From assembly GCA_965221215.1 (NCBI GenBank), contig OZ244872.1:1364001-1428000 (forward strand): a stretch of DNA of 64,000 nt, written 5' to 3'. The number at the start of each line of letters is the position of its first letter. Positions within the stretch are counted from its first letter, which is position 1. The position numbers were made by a program, and so were the translations under genes. The stretch comes from Aldehydirespirator sp965221215 (lineage in GTDB: Bacteria; Actinomycetota; Acidimicrobiia; Acidimicrobiales; Aldehydirespiratoraceae). The notes beneath the pieces were generated by a model, which saw only the letters and a list, made by a program, of their open reading frames with translations, was not told where the DNA came from and did no database searches. Below are positions 52,550 to 61,054 of the stretch, piece by piece.

Positions 52550-52756
52550 GTGGACGAACCAGAGCGCCTAGGCGAGGTAGAGGTCCGCTTCATCCCGTCG
52601 TACCGGGCGGCCAAGGACTACATCTGCCCATGCTGCAACCGGACCATCCTGGCCGGAACCGGCCACTACGCGGTGGTGCCCGTCGAGGCGCCCGACCTGC
52701 GTCGCCACTGGCACCGGGGCTGCTGGGACCGCCGTCGCCCCAGTGTGACCCGCTAG
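52550..52756 (+). CDS. Small actinobacterial zinc-ribbon-like protein
   Basis: 68 residues from GTG 52550. Cysteines and histidines in YICPCCNRTILAGTGHY and LRRHWHRGCW could bind one zinc. Short proteins with this pattern (CPxC...GxxH...RRHWHxxCW) are widespread in actinobacteria and often annotated as ATP/GTP-binding, without evidence. Function unknown. It is convergent with yraN. Confidence 0.65.
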   Translation: MDEPERLGEVEVRFIPSYRAAKDYICPCCNRTILAGTGHYAVVPVEAPDLRRHWHRGCWDRRRPSVTR

Positions 52757-53196
52757 AACGCGCTCTCGATCACCCGTACCTCGATGCCGGTGACGGTGGC
52801 CACATCGAAGCGGACCCGGCCCCTGCGGCCGTTGGCCCTCAACCATTGGGCGGCCAGCGACCGTATTCGCAGCTGCTTGCGCCGGTCCACCGCCTCCGCC
52901 GCGGCCCCGAAGCGCTCTGAGCGACGCGACTTCACCTCGCAGAAGACGATCTCCCCGTCGCGCAACAGCACCAAGTCCAGCTCGCCCGAGCGCACCCGCC
53001 AGTTCCGGTCCAGGATCTCGTATCCGGCGTCGAGGTACCAGCGAGCAACCATGCGCTCACCCCAAGCGCCTCGGGCCTGCTTCGAGCGGTCCGGCGACCG
53101 ACCGCCGGACTGATGGTCAGCGATAGCGCTTTTCCTTGACCTTCGCCGCCTTGCCGACTCGGTCGCGCAGGTAGTACAGCTTTGCTCGGCGCACAT
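52753..53196 (-). CDS. YraN family endonuclease-like protein
   Basis: The C-terminal 100 residues match YraN: GAWGERMVARWYLDAGYEIL, NWRVRSGELDLVL, GEIVFCEVKSRRSERFG and RFDVATVTG. This is the restriction endonuclease-like (PD-(D/E)xK) fold with E/D-x-K in ELDLVL...CEVKSRR. Function unknown. The only in-frame ATGs are 53196 (inside rplS, giving 147 residues with an 80-bp overlap) and 53052. The second would lose the conserved SKQARGAWGER stretch, so the longer frame is given. Order rplS-yraN-comM is conserved in actinobacteria. Confidence 0.8.
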   Translation of the reverse strand: MCAEQSCTTCATESARRRRSRKSAIADHQSGGRSPDRSKQARGAWGERMVARWYLDAGYEILDRNWRVRSGELDLVLLRDGEIVFCEVKSRRSERFGAAAEAVDRRKQLRIRSLAAQWLRANGRRGRVRFDVATVTGIEVRVIESAF

Positions 53197-53464
53197 CTCC
53201 CTGCGTGACTCGCTCGATGCGGTCGATCACCGGGGTGTGCACCGGGAACGTCCGCTCCACGCCCACCCCGAAGCTCACCTTGCGCACGGTGAAGGTCTCC
53301 CGCACGCCGCTGCCCTGGCGGCGCAGGACTACGCCCTCGAACACCTGGGTGCGGGCCCGATTGCCCTCCACCACCCGGACATGGACGCGGACGGTGTCGC
53401 CCGGCTGGAACTCGGGGATGTCGTCGCGGAGGCTCTGTGCATCAACAAGATCGGTGGGGTTCAT
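53117..53464 (-). CDS. rplS: 50S ribosomal protein L19
   Basis: 115 residues. PEFQPGDTVRVHVRVVEGNR, RTQVFEGVVLRRQGSG and VRKVSFGVGVERTFPVHTP are L19 signatures, and the C-terminal RRAKLYYLRDRVGKAAKVKEKR is complete. In most genomes it follows trmD and rimM; those are not seen here. Its stop at 53117 is inside the preferred yraN frame. Confidence 0.96.
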   Translation of the reverse strand: MNPTDLVDAQSLRDDIPEFQPGDTVRVHVRVVEGNRARTQVFEGVVLRRQGSGVRETFTVRKVSFGVGVERTFPVHTPVIDRIERVTQGDVRRAKLYYLRDRVGKAAKVKEKRYR

Positions 53465-53558
53465 GATCGTCTCCGCTCACGGCCGGACCGAGCGAGTCTA
53501 CGACTGCCGCTGCAGGCCTCCACCCACAAGAGGCCGCCGCCCTCGCCCGCATGTGGCA

Positions 53559-53586
53559 GATTCACTCGCCTATCCGCTCGGCCTCT
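53559..53586 (-). repeat. Dispersed repeat, partial copy F
   Basis: The reverse complement reads CAGAGGCCGAGCGGATAGGC then GAGTGAATC, the first 28 bp of copy C with one change. It supplies the last codons and stop of mshD. Confidence 0.55.
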
Positions 53587-54286
53587 GGTCGGTATCCACC
53601 CGGCGGTAGGCGCGGTCGGTGTGGTGATGCTTGAATTCGATGCGCCGGTAGACAGCGTTGGCGGGATGGTTGTCGGACTCCACGTAGAGCATGCCGACGG
53701 TCAACCCGCGGCCGGCGAGCCATTCGAGGCCGGCCAGAGTCATGGGCCGGCCCAGGCCCCGGCCCGAGAAGTCGGGATCGACCGCGATCACATAGATCTC
53801 GCCCAGCGGCGGATCGTGATCGGCGTGAATCTTGGTCCAGCAGAACCCGGCCAATCGGCCCTCGCGGTGGTGCAGGCGGAAGCCGTCGGCATCGAACCAC
53901 GGCTCGGCCATACGGTCGCGCACGTCGTCGGCGGTCAGTCCGCCCTGCTCGGGATGCCAGTGGAAGGCCCGATTGTTGACCATCACGAACTCATCGAGAT
54001 CTTCAAGCCCGAAGGCTCTGGTCTGCAGCCCCGACGGCGCCGCGGGCAGTTCGCAGCGAAGCTGCCACAGATCTCGGTAGGGCTCGAAACCGAAACGGCC
54101 CGCCGCCGCGTCGTCGCCCGGTGCGACCTCCCTGATCCACAGTCGGGCCGCGGCGCCGTCGGCATCGTCCAACCCGGCCATCGCCTCGGCCAGAATGCCA
54201 TCCGTCTCGCCGCTGCCGCGCCCCGCCAGCACCACGACCTGGGTCTCACCGCCGACCGTCGCCGGAGCCTTGACCTCGTAGCGCAC
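53570..54286 (-). CDS. mshD: Mycothiol synthase (GNAT acetyltransferase, MshD-like)
   Basis: 238 residues of tandem GNAT fold. The C-terminal domain has the acetyl-CoA motif IAVDPDFSGRGLGRPMTLAG and LYVESDNHPANAVYRRIEF, typical of MshD. FCWTKIHADHDPPLGEIYV precedes it. MshD acetylates Cys-GlcN-Ins to give mycothiol, the main thiol of actinobacteria. The N-terminal half is weaker. Its 3' end is formed by a dispersed repeat, and another partial repeat copy (54321-54350) lies 34 bp upstream of the start. Confidence 0.85.
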   Translation of the reverse strand: MRYEVKAPATVGGETQVVVLAGRGSGETDGILAEAMAGLDDADGAAARLWIREVAPGDDAAAGRFGFEPYRDLWQLRCELPAAPSGLQTRAFGLEDLDEFVMVNNRAFHWHPEQGGLTADDVRDRMAEPWFDADGFRLHHREGRLAGFCWTKIHADHDPPLGEIYVIAVDPDFSGRGLGRPMTLAGLEWLAGRGLTVGMLYVESDNHPANAVYRRIEFKHHHTDRAYRRVDTDQRPSG

Positions 54287-54320
54287 CGACCCGAGAGTAC
54301 CGCCAGGTTTCTGGCCATGG

Positions 54321-54350
54321 TTTAGAGGCCGAGCGAATAGGCGAGCAAAA
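54321..54350 (+). repeat. Dispersed repeat, partial copy D
   Basis: TTTAGAGGCCGAGCGAATAG then GCGAGCAAAA, matching the left end of copies A-C. It lies between mshD and the membrane-protein gene. Only the end of the element is recognisable. Confidence 0.6.
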
Positions 54351-54515
54351 TCCTATCGGCCTCCAAGCAGGCAGGCGAACGGGCAACGCCTCGCGGGCGA
54401 CCCTTGCCGCCGTATGCAGCGGGCCGGGCGAATGGCGGCGCTGCTGGGTGCCACAGTCAATCCCTCGGGACGCCTTTATCGCGGCGCAGCCCGCCCGTGC
54501 CTGCATACTGGAGGC

Positions 54516-54899
54516 ATGACGACCCGGGTGTGGGTCAATCCCCGGCAGCCCCAGACGCTGTACATCGCGCAGTTGCTGCTGTACTTCCAGGGCGGCTTCG
54601 CACTGGTGCTCGGCCTCATCGGCGGCCGGTTGCTGTCCGCCTACGCGCTGGCCATCGCGGTGGGCAAGGTGATGGCGGCCTTCGGCATCGCCAACGAGCG
54701 GCGGTGGGGATACAGGCTTGGCGTTGCGATTGCGGCGCTTCCATTGGTGCTGCGGGTGCTGCTGGCCTTGACCGACACTCTGCGCTGGCTGTGGGTCGAT
54801 GTGATCGATCTGCTCTTCGACATCGCGCTGGTCGCTCTCCTGCTGCATCCCATGAGCCGCAGCTTCCAGCAGTACTGGCCCAAGCGGTCGCGCCGCTAG
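54516..54899 (+). CDS. Small integral membrane protein
   Basis: 127 residues from ATG 54516 with a GGAGG ribosome site. Four hydrophobic segments are likely: IAQLLLYFQGGFALVLGLIG, LLSAYALAIAVGKVMAAFGI, LGVAIAALPLVLRVLLALTD and VDVIDLLFDIALVALLLHP. No family recognised. It precedes menG by 11 bp on the same strand, so the two may be co-transcribed. Confidence 0.7.
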   Translation: MTTRVWVNPRQPQTLYIAQLLLYFQGGFALVLGLIGGRLLSAYALAIAVGKVMAAFGIANERRWGYRLGVAIAALPLVLRVLLALTDTLRWLWVDVIDLLFDIALVALLLHPMSRSFQQYWPKRSRR

Positions 54900-54910
54900 G
54901 CCTCTCGGCC

Positions 54911-55603
54911 GTGACTGATCTGCCTTCCGGCGCGGCCAAGCGCCGGGCCGTGCGGGAGATGTTCGACACCATCGCGCCCCGCTACGACCTGGTGAACCGA
55001 GTCATGACGCTGCGGCTCGACGTGGCCTGGCGTCGCCGAGCCGCCCGCGAGCTGGCCCTGCCGCCGGGATCGAGGGTGGCCGATCTGGCCTGCGGCACCG
55101 GAGACTTCTGCCGGGAGCTGACCCGGCTCGGCCATCGCCCCGTCGGCTTCGACTTCTCGATGGGAATGCTGCGGGCCGCCCCCGCAGGCCGAGCCCCGGC
55201 ACCGCTGGTCAACGCCGACGTGCTCGATCTGCCGCTGCCCGACGGCGTGCTCGACGGCGCTGCCTGCGGGTTCGCCCTGCGCAACCTCACCGCTATTTCG
55301 CCGCTGTTCGCTGAGCTGGCCAGGGTGGTGCGCCCGGGTGGCCGCATCGGTGTGCTGGAGGTGGACTCTCCCGCCAACCCCGTGCTGCGCTGGGGGCACG
55401 GCGTCTACTTCGGCCGGGTCGTGCCGGTGATCGGCTCGCTGCTGTCGGATCGCCGCGCCTACCGCTACCTGCCCCAGTCGGTCGCCTACCTGCCAGCTGC
55501 GGAGGTACTGGTGGACGAGCTGCGGGCTGCGGGCTTCGTCGCCGTCCACCGCCGCCAGCTCAGCGCCGGGATCGCCCAGCTGATCACCGCCACCCGCAGC
55601 TGA
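54911..55603 (+). CDS. menG: Demethylmenaquinone methyltransferase (UbiE/MenG)
   Basis: 230 residues from GTG 54911. SAM-binding motif I VADLACGTGDFCREL is at about 55, with MFDTIAPRYDLVNRVMTLRLD at the N-terminus and FALRNLTAISPLFAELARVVRPGGR in the middle. It is the last methylation step of menaquinone synthesis. menA, which attaches the prenyl tail, lies on the opposite strand less than 1 kb away. Menaquinone is therefore the probable respiratory quinone. Confidence 0.94.
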   Translation: MTDLPSGAAKRRAVREMFDTIAPRYDLVNRVMTLRLDVAWRRRAARELALPPGSRVADLACGTGDFCRELTRLGHRPVGFDFSMGMLRAAPAGRAPAPLVNADVLDLPLPDGVLDGAACGFALRNLTAISPLFAELARVVRPGGRIGVLEVDSPANPVLRWGHGVYFGRVVPVIGSLLSDRRAYRYLPQSVAYLPAAEVLVDELRAAGFVAVHRRQLSAGIAQLITATRS

Positions 55604-55608
55604 GCAGG

Positions 55609-55754
55609 CTCCCGTCCACGACAGCCCGAACGGCTCGGCCAGACCGACCCACGACGACACCACCACCGGGCGCAGACTCCCGTCCACGAAGGCCCGAACG
55701 GGCGCAGCGCTCCGAACTGCGCTGGCAGACTGTCATCCATGAGAGCCCGAACGC
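55609..55754 (+). repeat. Three spaced direct repeats upstream of the YbaK-like gene
   Basis: 25-bp units at 55609-55633, 55677-55701 and 55730-55754. The first two read CTCCCGTCCACGA-(CA/AG)-GCCCGAACGG; the third is a weaker match (CTGTCATCCATGAGAGCCCG, then AACGC). Spacings between unit starts are 68 and 53 bp. The last unit ends 20 bp before the ATG. Repeated regulator sites are one reading; remnants of a small repeat are another. Confidence 0.5.
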
Positions 55755-55774
55755 AGCAAACGGAGGTTTGAAGT

Positions 55775-56266
55775 ATGAGCCGCGACACGGTTGTAGCCCA
55801 TCTCGATGCGCTGGGTGTGGCGTACGAGGTGGTGGAGTGCGACCCCGACTTCGCCGACACGGCCCAGTTCTGCGAGCGCTACGGGTACTCGATGGACGCC
55901 TCGGCCAACGCCATCTGCGTGGTGGGCAAGTCAGCGGAGCGGCCGATGGTGTGCTGTGTCGTGCTGGCCTCCACCCGGCTGGACGTGAACGGGATCGTGC
56001 GTCGCCGACTCGGCACCCGCAAGGCCTCCTTCGCCGACGCAGCCGCCACCGTGGAGCGGACCGGCATGATGATCGGCGGGGTAACCCCGTTCGGGTTGCC
56101 GGCCGGGCTGCCGGTGTGGATCGATGCCCGGGTCATGGCATGCGACAAGGTGATCGTGGGCGGGGGCTCGCGAGACTGCAAGATCCTGTGCCCGCCCGCC
56201 TCGCTGCTGGCCGTCGAGGGCGCCGAGTTGGTCGAGGACTTGGCCAAACCCCCGCCGCAGCCGTGA
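55775..56266 (+). CDS. YbaK/ProX-like aminoacyl-tRNA deacylase
   Basis: 163 residues, ATG with GGAGG upstream. The YbaK/aminoacyl-tRNA deacylase fold is suggested by ANAICVVGKSAERPMVCCVV, RRRLGTRKASFADAAATVERTGMMIGGVTPFGLP and DARVMACDKVIVGGGSRDCKI. Such proteins hydrolyse mischarged tRNA (for example Cys- or Ala-tRNAPro). Which tRNA is edited cannot be said. Its stop abuts the menA stop (convergent). Confidence 0.85.
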   Translation: MSRDTVVAHLDALGVAYEVVECDPDFADTAQFCERYGYSMDASANAICVVGKSAERPMVCCVVLASTRLDVNGIVRRRLGTRKASFADAAATVERTGMMIGGVTPFGLPAGLPVWIDARVMACDKVIVGGGSRDCKILCPPASLLAVEGAELVEDLAKPPPQP

Positions 56267-57148
56267 TTACGTGACTGCGATGCCGGCTGCCATGGCCAGG
56301 CCCGACACGAGTTGGACCTTGGCGGTGGCGCCCAGAACCGGGATCAGCTCCGGGCCGGACGCTCCCCGCAGCACGCGGCGCACCGCCGACACCGCGAAGG
56401 GGGCGCCCACCACCGCGGCCACCGCGGCTCGGCCACCGAGCGAGGCGGCCAGCGCCGCCGCGTAGGAGGCTTCCAGCACCGCCATATACATGAGCCGGGT
56501 GCGGCGCTCACCGAGGCGAACGGGCAGGGTGCGTTTGCCTGCGGCGGCGTCGCCGACGATGTCGCGCAGGTTGTTGGCCGTGAGCAGTGCCACCGCCCAC
56601 AGCCCGACCGGCACTCCGCACAGCACTGCGAACCAGTCGAGCCGCTCCAACAGCGCATAGGCCGTGCCCGCGGTGGCCACCAGGCCGAAGAACACGAACA
56701 CGAACACCTCGCCCAGCCCCAGGTATCCGTAGGGTCTCGGCCCGCCGGTGTAGAGCCATCCCACCGCCAGGCACACCACTCCCAGAGCCAGCAGCTCCCA
56801 GCCGGCCGCCGCGGCCAGCACTGCTCCGGCGACGGCAGCCACAGCCAGCGCGGCCAGCGCGGCCCACTTGACCCGGCGAGCCTCGACCAGTCCCGACCCC
56901 ACCAGCCGTCGGGGTCCGATCCGGGTGGAGTCGTCGGTGCCCCGCACGCCGTCGGAGTAGTCGTTGGAGAAGTTGACCCCCACCTGCAGCGCCATGGCCA
57001 CCACCAGCGCCACCGCCGCCCGCCACCACGCGGTCGCCGAACCCTCCCCCACTGCGGCGGCCGTCCCTACCGCCACCGGCACCAGCCCCGCGCTGAGGGT
57101 GCGGGGCCGGGCCCCGGCCACCCATATTCGAAGCTGCGTGCCGGTCAC
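56267..57148 (-). CDS. menA: 1,4-dihydroxy-2-naphthoate polyprenyltransferase
   Basis: 293 residues with about nine hydrophobic helices. The UbiA-family prenyl-diphosphate motifs are VNFSNDYSDGVRGTDD (N-D-x2-D at about 65) and NNLRDIVGDAAAGKRTL (D-x3-D at about 195). MenA adds the isoprenoid chain to DHNA in menaquinone synthesis. Together with menG at 54911 it indicates menaquinone respiration. It is convergent with the YbaK-like gene. Confidence 0.93.
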   Translation of the reverse strand: MTGTQLRIWVAGARPRTLSAGLVPVAVGTAAAVGEGSATAWWRAAVALVVAMALQVGVNFSNDYSDGVRGTDDSTRIGPRRLVGSGLVEARRVKWAALAALAVAAVAGAVLAAAAGWELLALGVVCLAVGWLYTGGPRPYGYLGLGEVFVFVFFGLVATAGTAYALLERLDWFAVLCGVPVGLWAVALLTANNLRDIVGDAAAGKRTLPVRLGERRTRLMYMAVLEASYAAALAASLGGRAAVAAVVGAPFAVSAVRRVLRGASGPELIPVLGATAKVQLVSGLAMAAGIAVT

Positions 57149-57193
57149 TTGAGTCGCACGGTCGTCGCGCCTGTTCGCTCGACTCCGAAGCGC

Positions 57194-57895
57194 TCAGGGC
57201 GCGACGTACTTGTAGCCGAGACCCCTGATGGTGACGATGCGCTCAGGGTCGGCCGGGTCGCGCTCGATGCGGGACCGGAGTCGCTTGATGTGCACGTCGA
57301 GGGTCTTGGTGTTGCCCACGTAGTCGAACCCCCAGACCCGGTCGATGAGGGTCTGGCGGCTGACCACGAACCCGGCGTTCTCCATGAGCAGGGCCAGCAC
57401 CCCGAACTCCTTGAGCGGGAGGCGCTCCAACTTGCCGCCGATAGTCACCTCGTGGCGGTCGCGGTCCAGGGCCACATCGCCGATCTGCAGCTCGGCTGCA
57501 CCGTCGGCGGAGTCGGCGGGCCGGGTCTGGCTGCGGCGCATCACGGTGCGCATCCGGGCCACCAGCTCACGCACCCGGTACGGCTTGGCCACGTAGTCGT
57601 CGGCGCCGACCTCCAGTCCGACCACGGTGTCGATCTCCTCGCGGCGGGCCGAGACCATGATCACCGGTGTGTCGGCGAGGGAGCGGATCCGCCGGCACAC
57701 GTCGATACCCGACAGTCGGGGCAGCATCACGTCGAGCAGGACGATCTCGGGCTCGAGGGCCTCGAAGGCGACCAGGGCCTCCTCGCCGTCGGCGGCGACG
57801 TCGACGATGAAGCCCTCCGCCCCCAGCGCCACCTGCAGGCCCTCGCGGTACGAGGGCTCGTCGTCGACGACCAGCACTCGGACTCCAGCACTCAC
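57194..57895 (-). CDS. OmpR/PhoB-family response regulator (RegX3-like)
   Basis: 233 residues from a GTG. Receiver: Asp11/12, phospho-acceptor Asp55 (LLDVMLPR), Lys104 (AKPY). The DNA-binding winged helix has LPLKEFGVLALLMENAGFVVSRQTLIDRVWG and KRLRSRIERDPADPERIVTIRGLGYKY. It resembles RegX3 regulators of phosphate/redox responses. No histidine kinase is encoded beside it, which is unusual for this family. Confidence 0.9.
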   Translation of the reverse strand: MSAGVRVLVVDDEPSYREGLQVALGAEGFIVDVAADGEEALVAFEALEPEIVLLDVMLPRLSGIDVCRRIRSLADTPVIMVSARREEIDTVVGLEVGADDYVAKPYRVRELVARMRTVMRRSQTRPADSADGAAELQIGDVALDRDRHEVTIGGKLERLPLKEFGVLALLMENAGFVVSRQTLIDRVWGFDYVGNTKTLDVHIKRLRSRIERDPADPERIVTIRGLGYKYVAP

Positions 57896-57960
57896 CGGCG
57901 CCAGTCTGCCCCGCCGCCAGCTCGAACGCTCATCGAAAATACCGGCCGTAGGCTCGCAGC

Positions 57961-59982
57961 GTGAACCGGCTCGGCGACGAGACCAGCCCGTACCTGCGCC
58001 AGCACCGCGACAATCCGGTGGACTGGTATCCCTGGGGACCGGAGGCCTTCGCGGCGGCCGTCGAGCGGGACCGCCCGGTGCTGCTGTCGGTGGGCTACTC
58101 GAGCTGCCACTGGTGCCATGTGATGGCCCACGAGTCGTTCGAGGATCCCGAGACGGCGGCGGTGATGAACCGGCTGTTCGTCAACGTGAAGGTCGACCGG
58201 GAGGAGCGTCCCGACGTGGACGCCATCTACATGGACTCGGTGCAGGCCATGACCGGCCGGGGTGGCTGGCCGATGACCGTGTTCCTGACCCCCGACGGAC
58301 GGCCCTTCTTCGGGGGCACCTACTATCCCGACCGGCCCCGGGGCCAGATGGCCTCGTTCCGCCAGGTGATGGCGGCCATCGACGACGCCTGGACCAACCG
58401 CCGATCCGATGTGCACGCCCAGGCCGACCAGCTGGTGGCCCTGATCGACCGGACTTCACGTGCCGCCGCGTCGCTGGGTGCGGAGTCTGCCGACGCCGCC
58501 GACGACGTCCGAGCCCTGGACCGAGCCGGTGACGCCATCCTGGCCTCCTTCGACCCCGAGTGGGGCGGCTTCGGCGGCGCGCCCAAGTTCCCCGCGGCCA
58601 TGACGCTGGCCTCGGCCCTGCGCATCCATCACCGCAGCCGCCGCCCAGAACTGCTGCGAGCGGTGCGGACCAGCCTCGACGCGATGGCATCGGGCGGCAT
58701 CTACGACCACCTCGGCGGCGGGTTCGCCCGCTACTCGGTGGACCGCCGCTGGCTCGTGCCCCATTTCGAGAAGATGCTCTACGACAATGCGCTGTTGACC
58801 AGGGCGTACCTGCACGCCTGGATGGTGACCGGCGAGCCGGTGTACCGCCAAGTGGTGGACGAGACGGTCGGCTACGTGCTGCGGGACCTGCGCCACGCCG
58901 ACGGCGGCTTCTACTCGGCCGAGGACGCCGACTCCGAGGGCGTCGAGGGCAAGTTCTACGTGTGGTCCGAGACCGAGCTGCGAGCGGTGGCGCAGAACGC
59001 GGCCGGTTCGGAGGCCGCCGATGCCGCCGCCGACTGGTGGGGTGTGACCGCGGCCGGCAACTTCGAGGTGGCCAACATCTTGAACCGGCCGGTGCGGGGC
59101 GACCTGATCCGGCCTGCCGAGGTAGAGGCGGCCCGCGCCGCCCTGTTCGCGTGCCGGGAGAGCCGGGTGCGGCCCGGCCTCGACGACAAGGTCCTGACCG
59201 AATGGAACGCCCTGATGCTGTCGGCGCTGGCCGAGGCTGCGGCGGCCACCGGCAACCCCGAGTGGCGGGCGGCGGCGCTGGCCAACGGCGAGTTCCTAGT
59301 GGCGAGCCTGCGGCGCGGCGACGGCCGCTGGATGCGCTCCTGGCAGGCCGGCAACGCCGAACGCCCGGCCCAGGCCCGCCACCTGGCCTACGCCCAGGAC
59401 TACGCGGCGCTGATCGACGCCTTCACCAGGCTGGGCGAGCTGTCGGGACAGGCCCGCTGGATCGACGAGGCCAGGGCCACCGCCGACGGCCTGCTGGACT
59501 TGTTCTGGGACCCCGAAGCCGGGGGCGTGTTCACCACCGGCGACGACGCCGAGAAGCTGGTGACCCGGCCCAAAGACCTGATGGACAACGCCACCCCGTC
59601 GGCCCAGTCGCTGGCAGCCTGCGGCCTGCTGCGGCTGGCCGCGCTGACCGGCGAGCCCCGCTACAACGAGCACGCCCGCCGCATCATCGAGCTGCTCGGC
59701 TCGGCCGCGACCCAGCACCCCACCGCCTTCGGCCGGGCGCTGGAGGCACTGGACCTAGCCGCAGGCGGCATCGACGAGATCGCGGTGGTGGGCAACCGCC
59801 CCGATCTTGTGACCGCGGTGCAGAACCGCTACCTGCCCAATGCGGTCCTGGCCTGGGGCGAGCCCTACGACTCCCCGCTATGGCACCACCGCCCCGAGGG
59901 CTTCGCCTACGTGTGTCGAGACTTCGCCTGCCAGTCCCCCTCATCCACCCCTGAACACCTAGTCGCCCAGCTTCACACCTGA
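57961..59982 (+). CDS. DUF255 thioredoxin-domain protein (YyaL/SSP411 type)
   Basis: 673 residues from a GTG. The N-terminal thioredoxin-like DUF255 domain has LSVGYSSCHWCHVMAHESFED (Cys49, Cys52) and GGWPMTVFLTPDGRPFFGGTYYP. The remainder is an (alpha/alpha)6 glycosidase-like part with FGGAPKFPAAMTL, YDHLGGGFARYSVD and EKMLYDNALL. It is found widely in bacteria and in human SPATA20. The reaction is unknown. It is divergent from the response regulator gene. Confidence 0.9.
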   Translation: MNRLGDETSPYLRQHRDNPVDWYPWGPEAFAAAVERDRPVLLSVGYSSCHWCHVMAHESFEDPETAAVMNRLFVNVKVDREERPDVDAIYMDSVQAMTGRGGWPMTVFLTPDGRPFFGGTYYPDRPRGQMASFRQVMAAIDDAWTNRRSDVHAQADQLVALIDRTSRAAASLGAESADAADDVRALDRAGDAILASFDPEWGGFGGAPKFPAAMTLASALRIHHRSRRPELLRAVRTSLDAMASGGIYDHLGGGFARYSVDRRWLVPHFEKMLYDNALLTRAYLHAWMVTGEPVYRQVVDETVGYVLRDLRHADGGFYSAEDADSEGVEGKFYVWSETELRAVAQNAAGSEAADAAADWWGVTAAGNFEVANILNRPVRGDLIRPAEVEAARAALFACRESRVRPGLDDKVLTEWNALMLSALAEAAAATGNPEWRAAALANGEFLVASLRRGDGRWMRSWQAGNAERPAQARHLAYAQDYAALIDAFTRLGELSGQARWIDEARATADGLLDLFWDPEAGGVFTTGDDAEKLVTRPKDLMDNATPSAQSLAACGLLRLAALTGEPRYNEHARRIIELLGSAATQHPTAFGRALEALDLAAGGIDEIAVVGNRPDLVTAVQNRYLPNAVLAWGEPYDSPLWHHRPEGFAYVCRDFACQSPSSTPEHLVAQLHT

Positions 59983-60043
59983 CTGATTGAACTTCCGGCA
60001 CTCTTCGCCGGATGCAGGGGTTCGCTCCACTTCCGAGAAGTTG

Positions 60044-60074
60044 TGGCATATATTATGCTCTGCTTTATATGCCA
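60044..60074 (+). promoter_or_regulatory. Inverted repeat operator upstream of the first VapB-like gene
   Basis: TGGCATATA (60044-60052) and TATATGCCA (60066-60074) are perfect arms around 13 bp in an A/T-rich patch. The ATG follows 10 bp later. It probably binds the RHH antitoxin for autoregulation, and may overlap the promoter. Confidence 0.6.
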
Positions 60075-60084
60075 TACTGAGGGC

Positions 60085-60333
60085 ATGAGAACGATGATCG
60101 TGATTCCGGACCACCACCACGCCGCGGCCAAGCGCCGGGCGGCTCTTGACGGCATCTCGCTGTCGGAGTACATCCGCCGTCTCGTGGCCCGTGATCTGGA
60201 GCCGCAAGCGCCGGCAGGCGACCCTTCGGCGATCTTCGGGCTGTTCGACAGTGGAGGGTCGAGGATCGCCGACGGCAAGCAGGCCATGATCAGCCGAGCC
60301 GTCGATGAGCGGTTCGCGGCCAAGGGTCTCTAG
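60085..60333 (+). CDS. Ribbon-helix-helix antitoxin (VapB-like), module 1
   Basis: 82 residues from ATG 60085 (frame is open upstream but lacks a ribosome site). A ribbon-helix-helix is suggested by MIVIPDHHHAAAKRRAALDGISLSEYIRRLVARDL. The rest is the toxin-binding tail. It is 3 bp upstream of the PIN toxin, with an inverted-repeat operator just before it. Confidence 0.75.
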   Translation: MRTMIVIPDHHHAAAKRRAALDGISLSEYIRRLVARDLEPQAPAGDPSAIFGLFDSGGSRIADGKQAMISRAVDERFAAKGL

Positions 60334-60336
60334 CCG

Positions 60337-60756
60337 GTGGCCCACACCTTCGTCGACACCAGCATTTGGTATGCCGCCGCCGACAACAGCGATGCCCACA
60401 GTGCAGTTGCCCGAACGCTCCTGAAGGATCACGAGGGCGCACTGCTCACCAGCGACCTCGTCCTCGCCGAGTTGTGGAACCTCGTGAACGCGCGCGTCGG
60501 TCATGCTCTTGCCAACCGGGCCGTGGCCACCGTCACAGCCGGAATTGCCCGTGTCGAATGCGTCACCTCCGCCGATCTCGCCGCGGCCGAGGCAGCCGCG
60601 GCGATTTTCGCCGATCAAGCCTTCTCGCTCACCGATCGAACGAGTTGGGCGCTGATGGAGCGATTGGCCATCGTCGACGCGCTGGCCCTCGACAATGACT
60701 TTCGTGTCTACCGCTACGGACCCGGCCGCCGCGGGGCCTTCACAGTCCACCCGTAA
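60337..60756 (+). CDS. PIN-domain toxin (VapC-like), module 1
   Basis: 139 residues from GTG 60337. PIN-domain acidic residues: Asp7 (TFVDTSIWY), Glu46 (VLAELWNL), and Asp residues in FSLTDRTSWALMERL and LALDNDF. Such toxins cleave RNA, often tRNA, when their antitoxin is lost. It follows the RHH antitoxin. Confidence 0.85.
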   Translation: MAHTFVDTSIWYAAADNSDAHSAVARTLLKDHEGALLTSDLVLAELWNLVNARVGHALANRAVATVTAGIARVECVTSADLAAAEAAAAIFADQAFSLTDRTSWALMERLAIVDALALDNDFRVYRYGPGRRGAFTVHP

Positions 60757-60820
60757 CCGAGCGGAGTTCCTGATGCTGGCTAGTGCTGGCAGATCAGCGC
60801 TGCTGCGCTATTGTGCATGC

Positions 60821-61054
60821 ATGGCGACAATACAAATCCGAGATGTCTCCGAAGAGGCCTACGAGGTGATCCGGCGACGGGCCCGAGCGGCGGGACAGTC
60901 GATCCAGGCGTACATGAAGCAGGCTGTCGAGCGGTTGGCGAGCGAGCCTGAGGACGACGAACTGTTCGCCGACCTGGAACGGTTCGTGGCCGCCCACGGC
61001 ATCAGGCTGGACGTGGAGGCGATGCTCGACGACATCGACCGTGGGCGCCGGTGA
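60821..61054 (+). CDS. Antitoxin (FitA/VapB-like), module 2
   Basis: 77 residues from ATG 60821. MATIQIRDVSEEAYEVIRRR and AAGQSIQAYMKQAVERLASE form an RHH-like N-terminus of the FitA type. The tail is acidic. Its stop overlaps the toxin start by 4 bp (GTGA), typical of toxin-antitoxin operons. Confidence 0.8.
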   Translation: MATIQIRDVSEEAYEVIRRRARAAGQSIQAYMKQAVERLASEPEDDELFADLERFVAAHGIRLDVEAMLDDIDRGRR

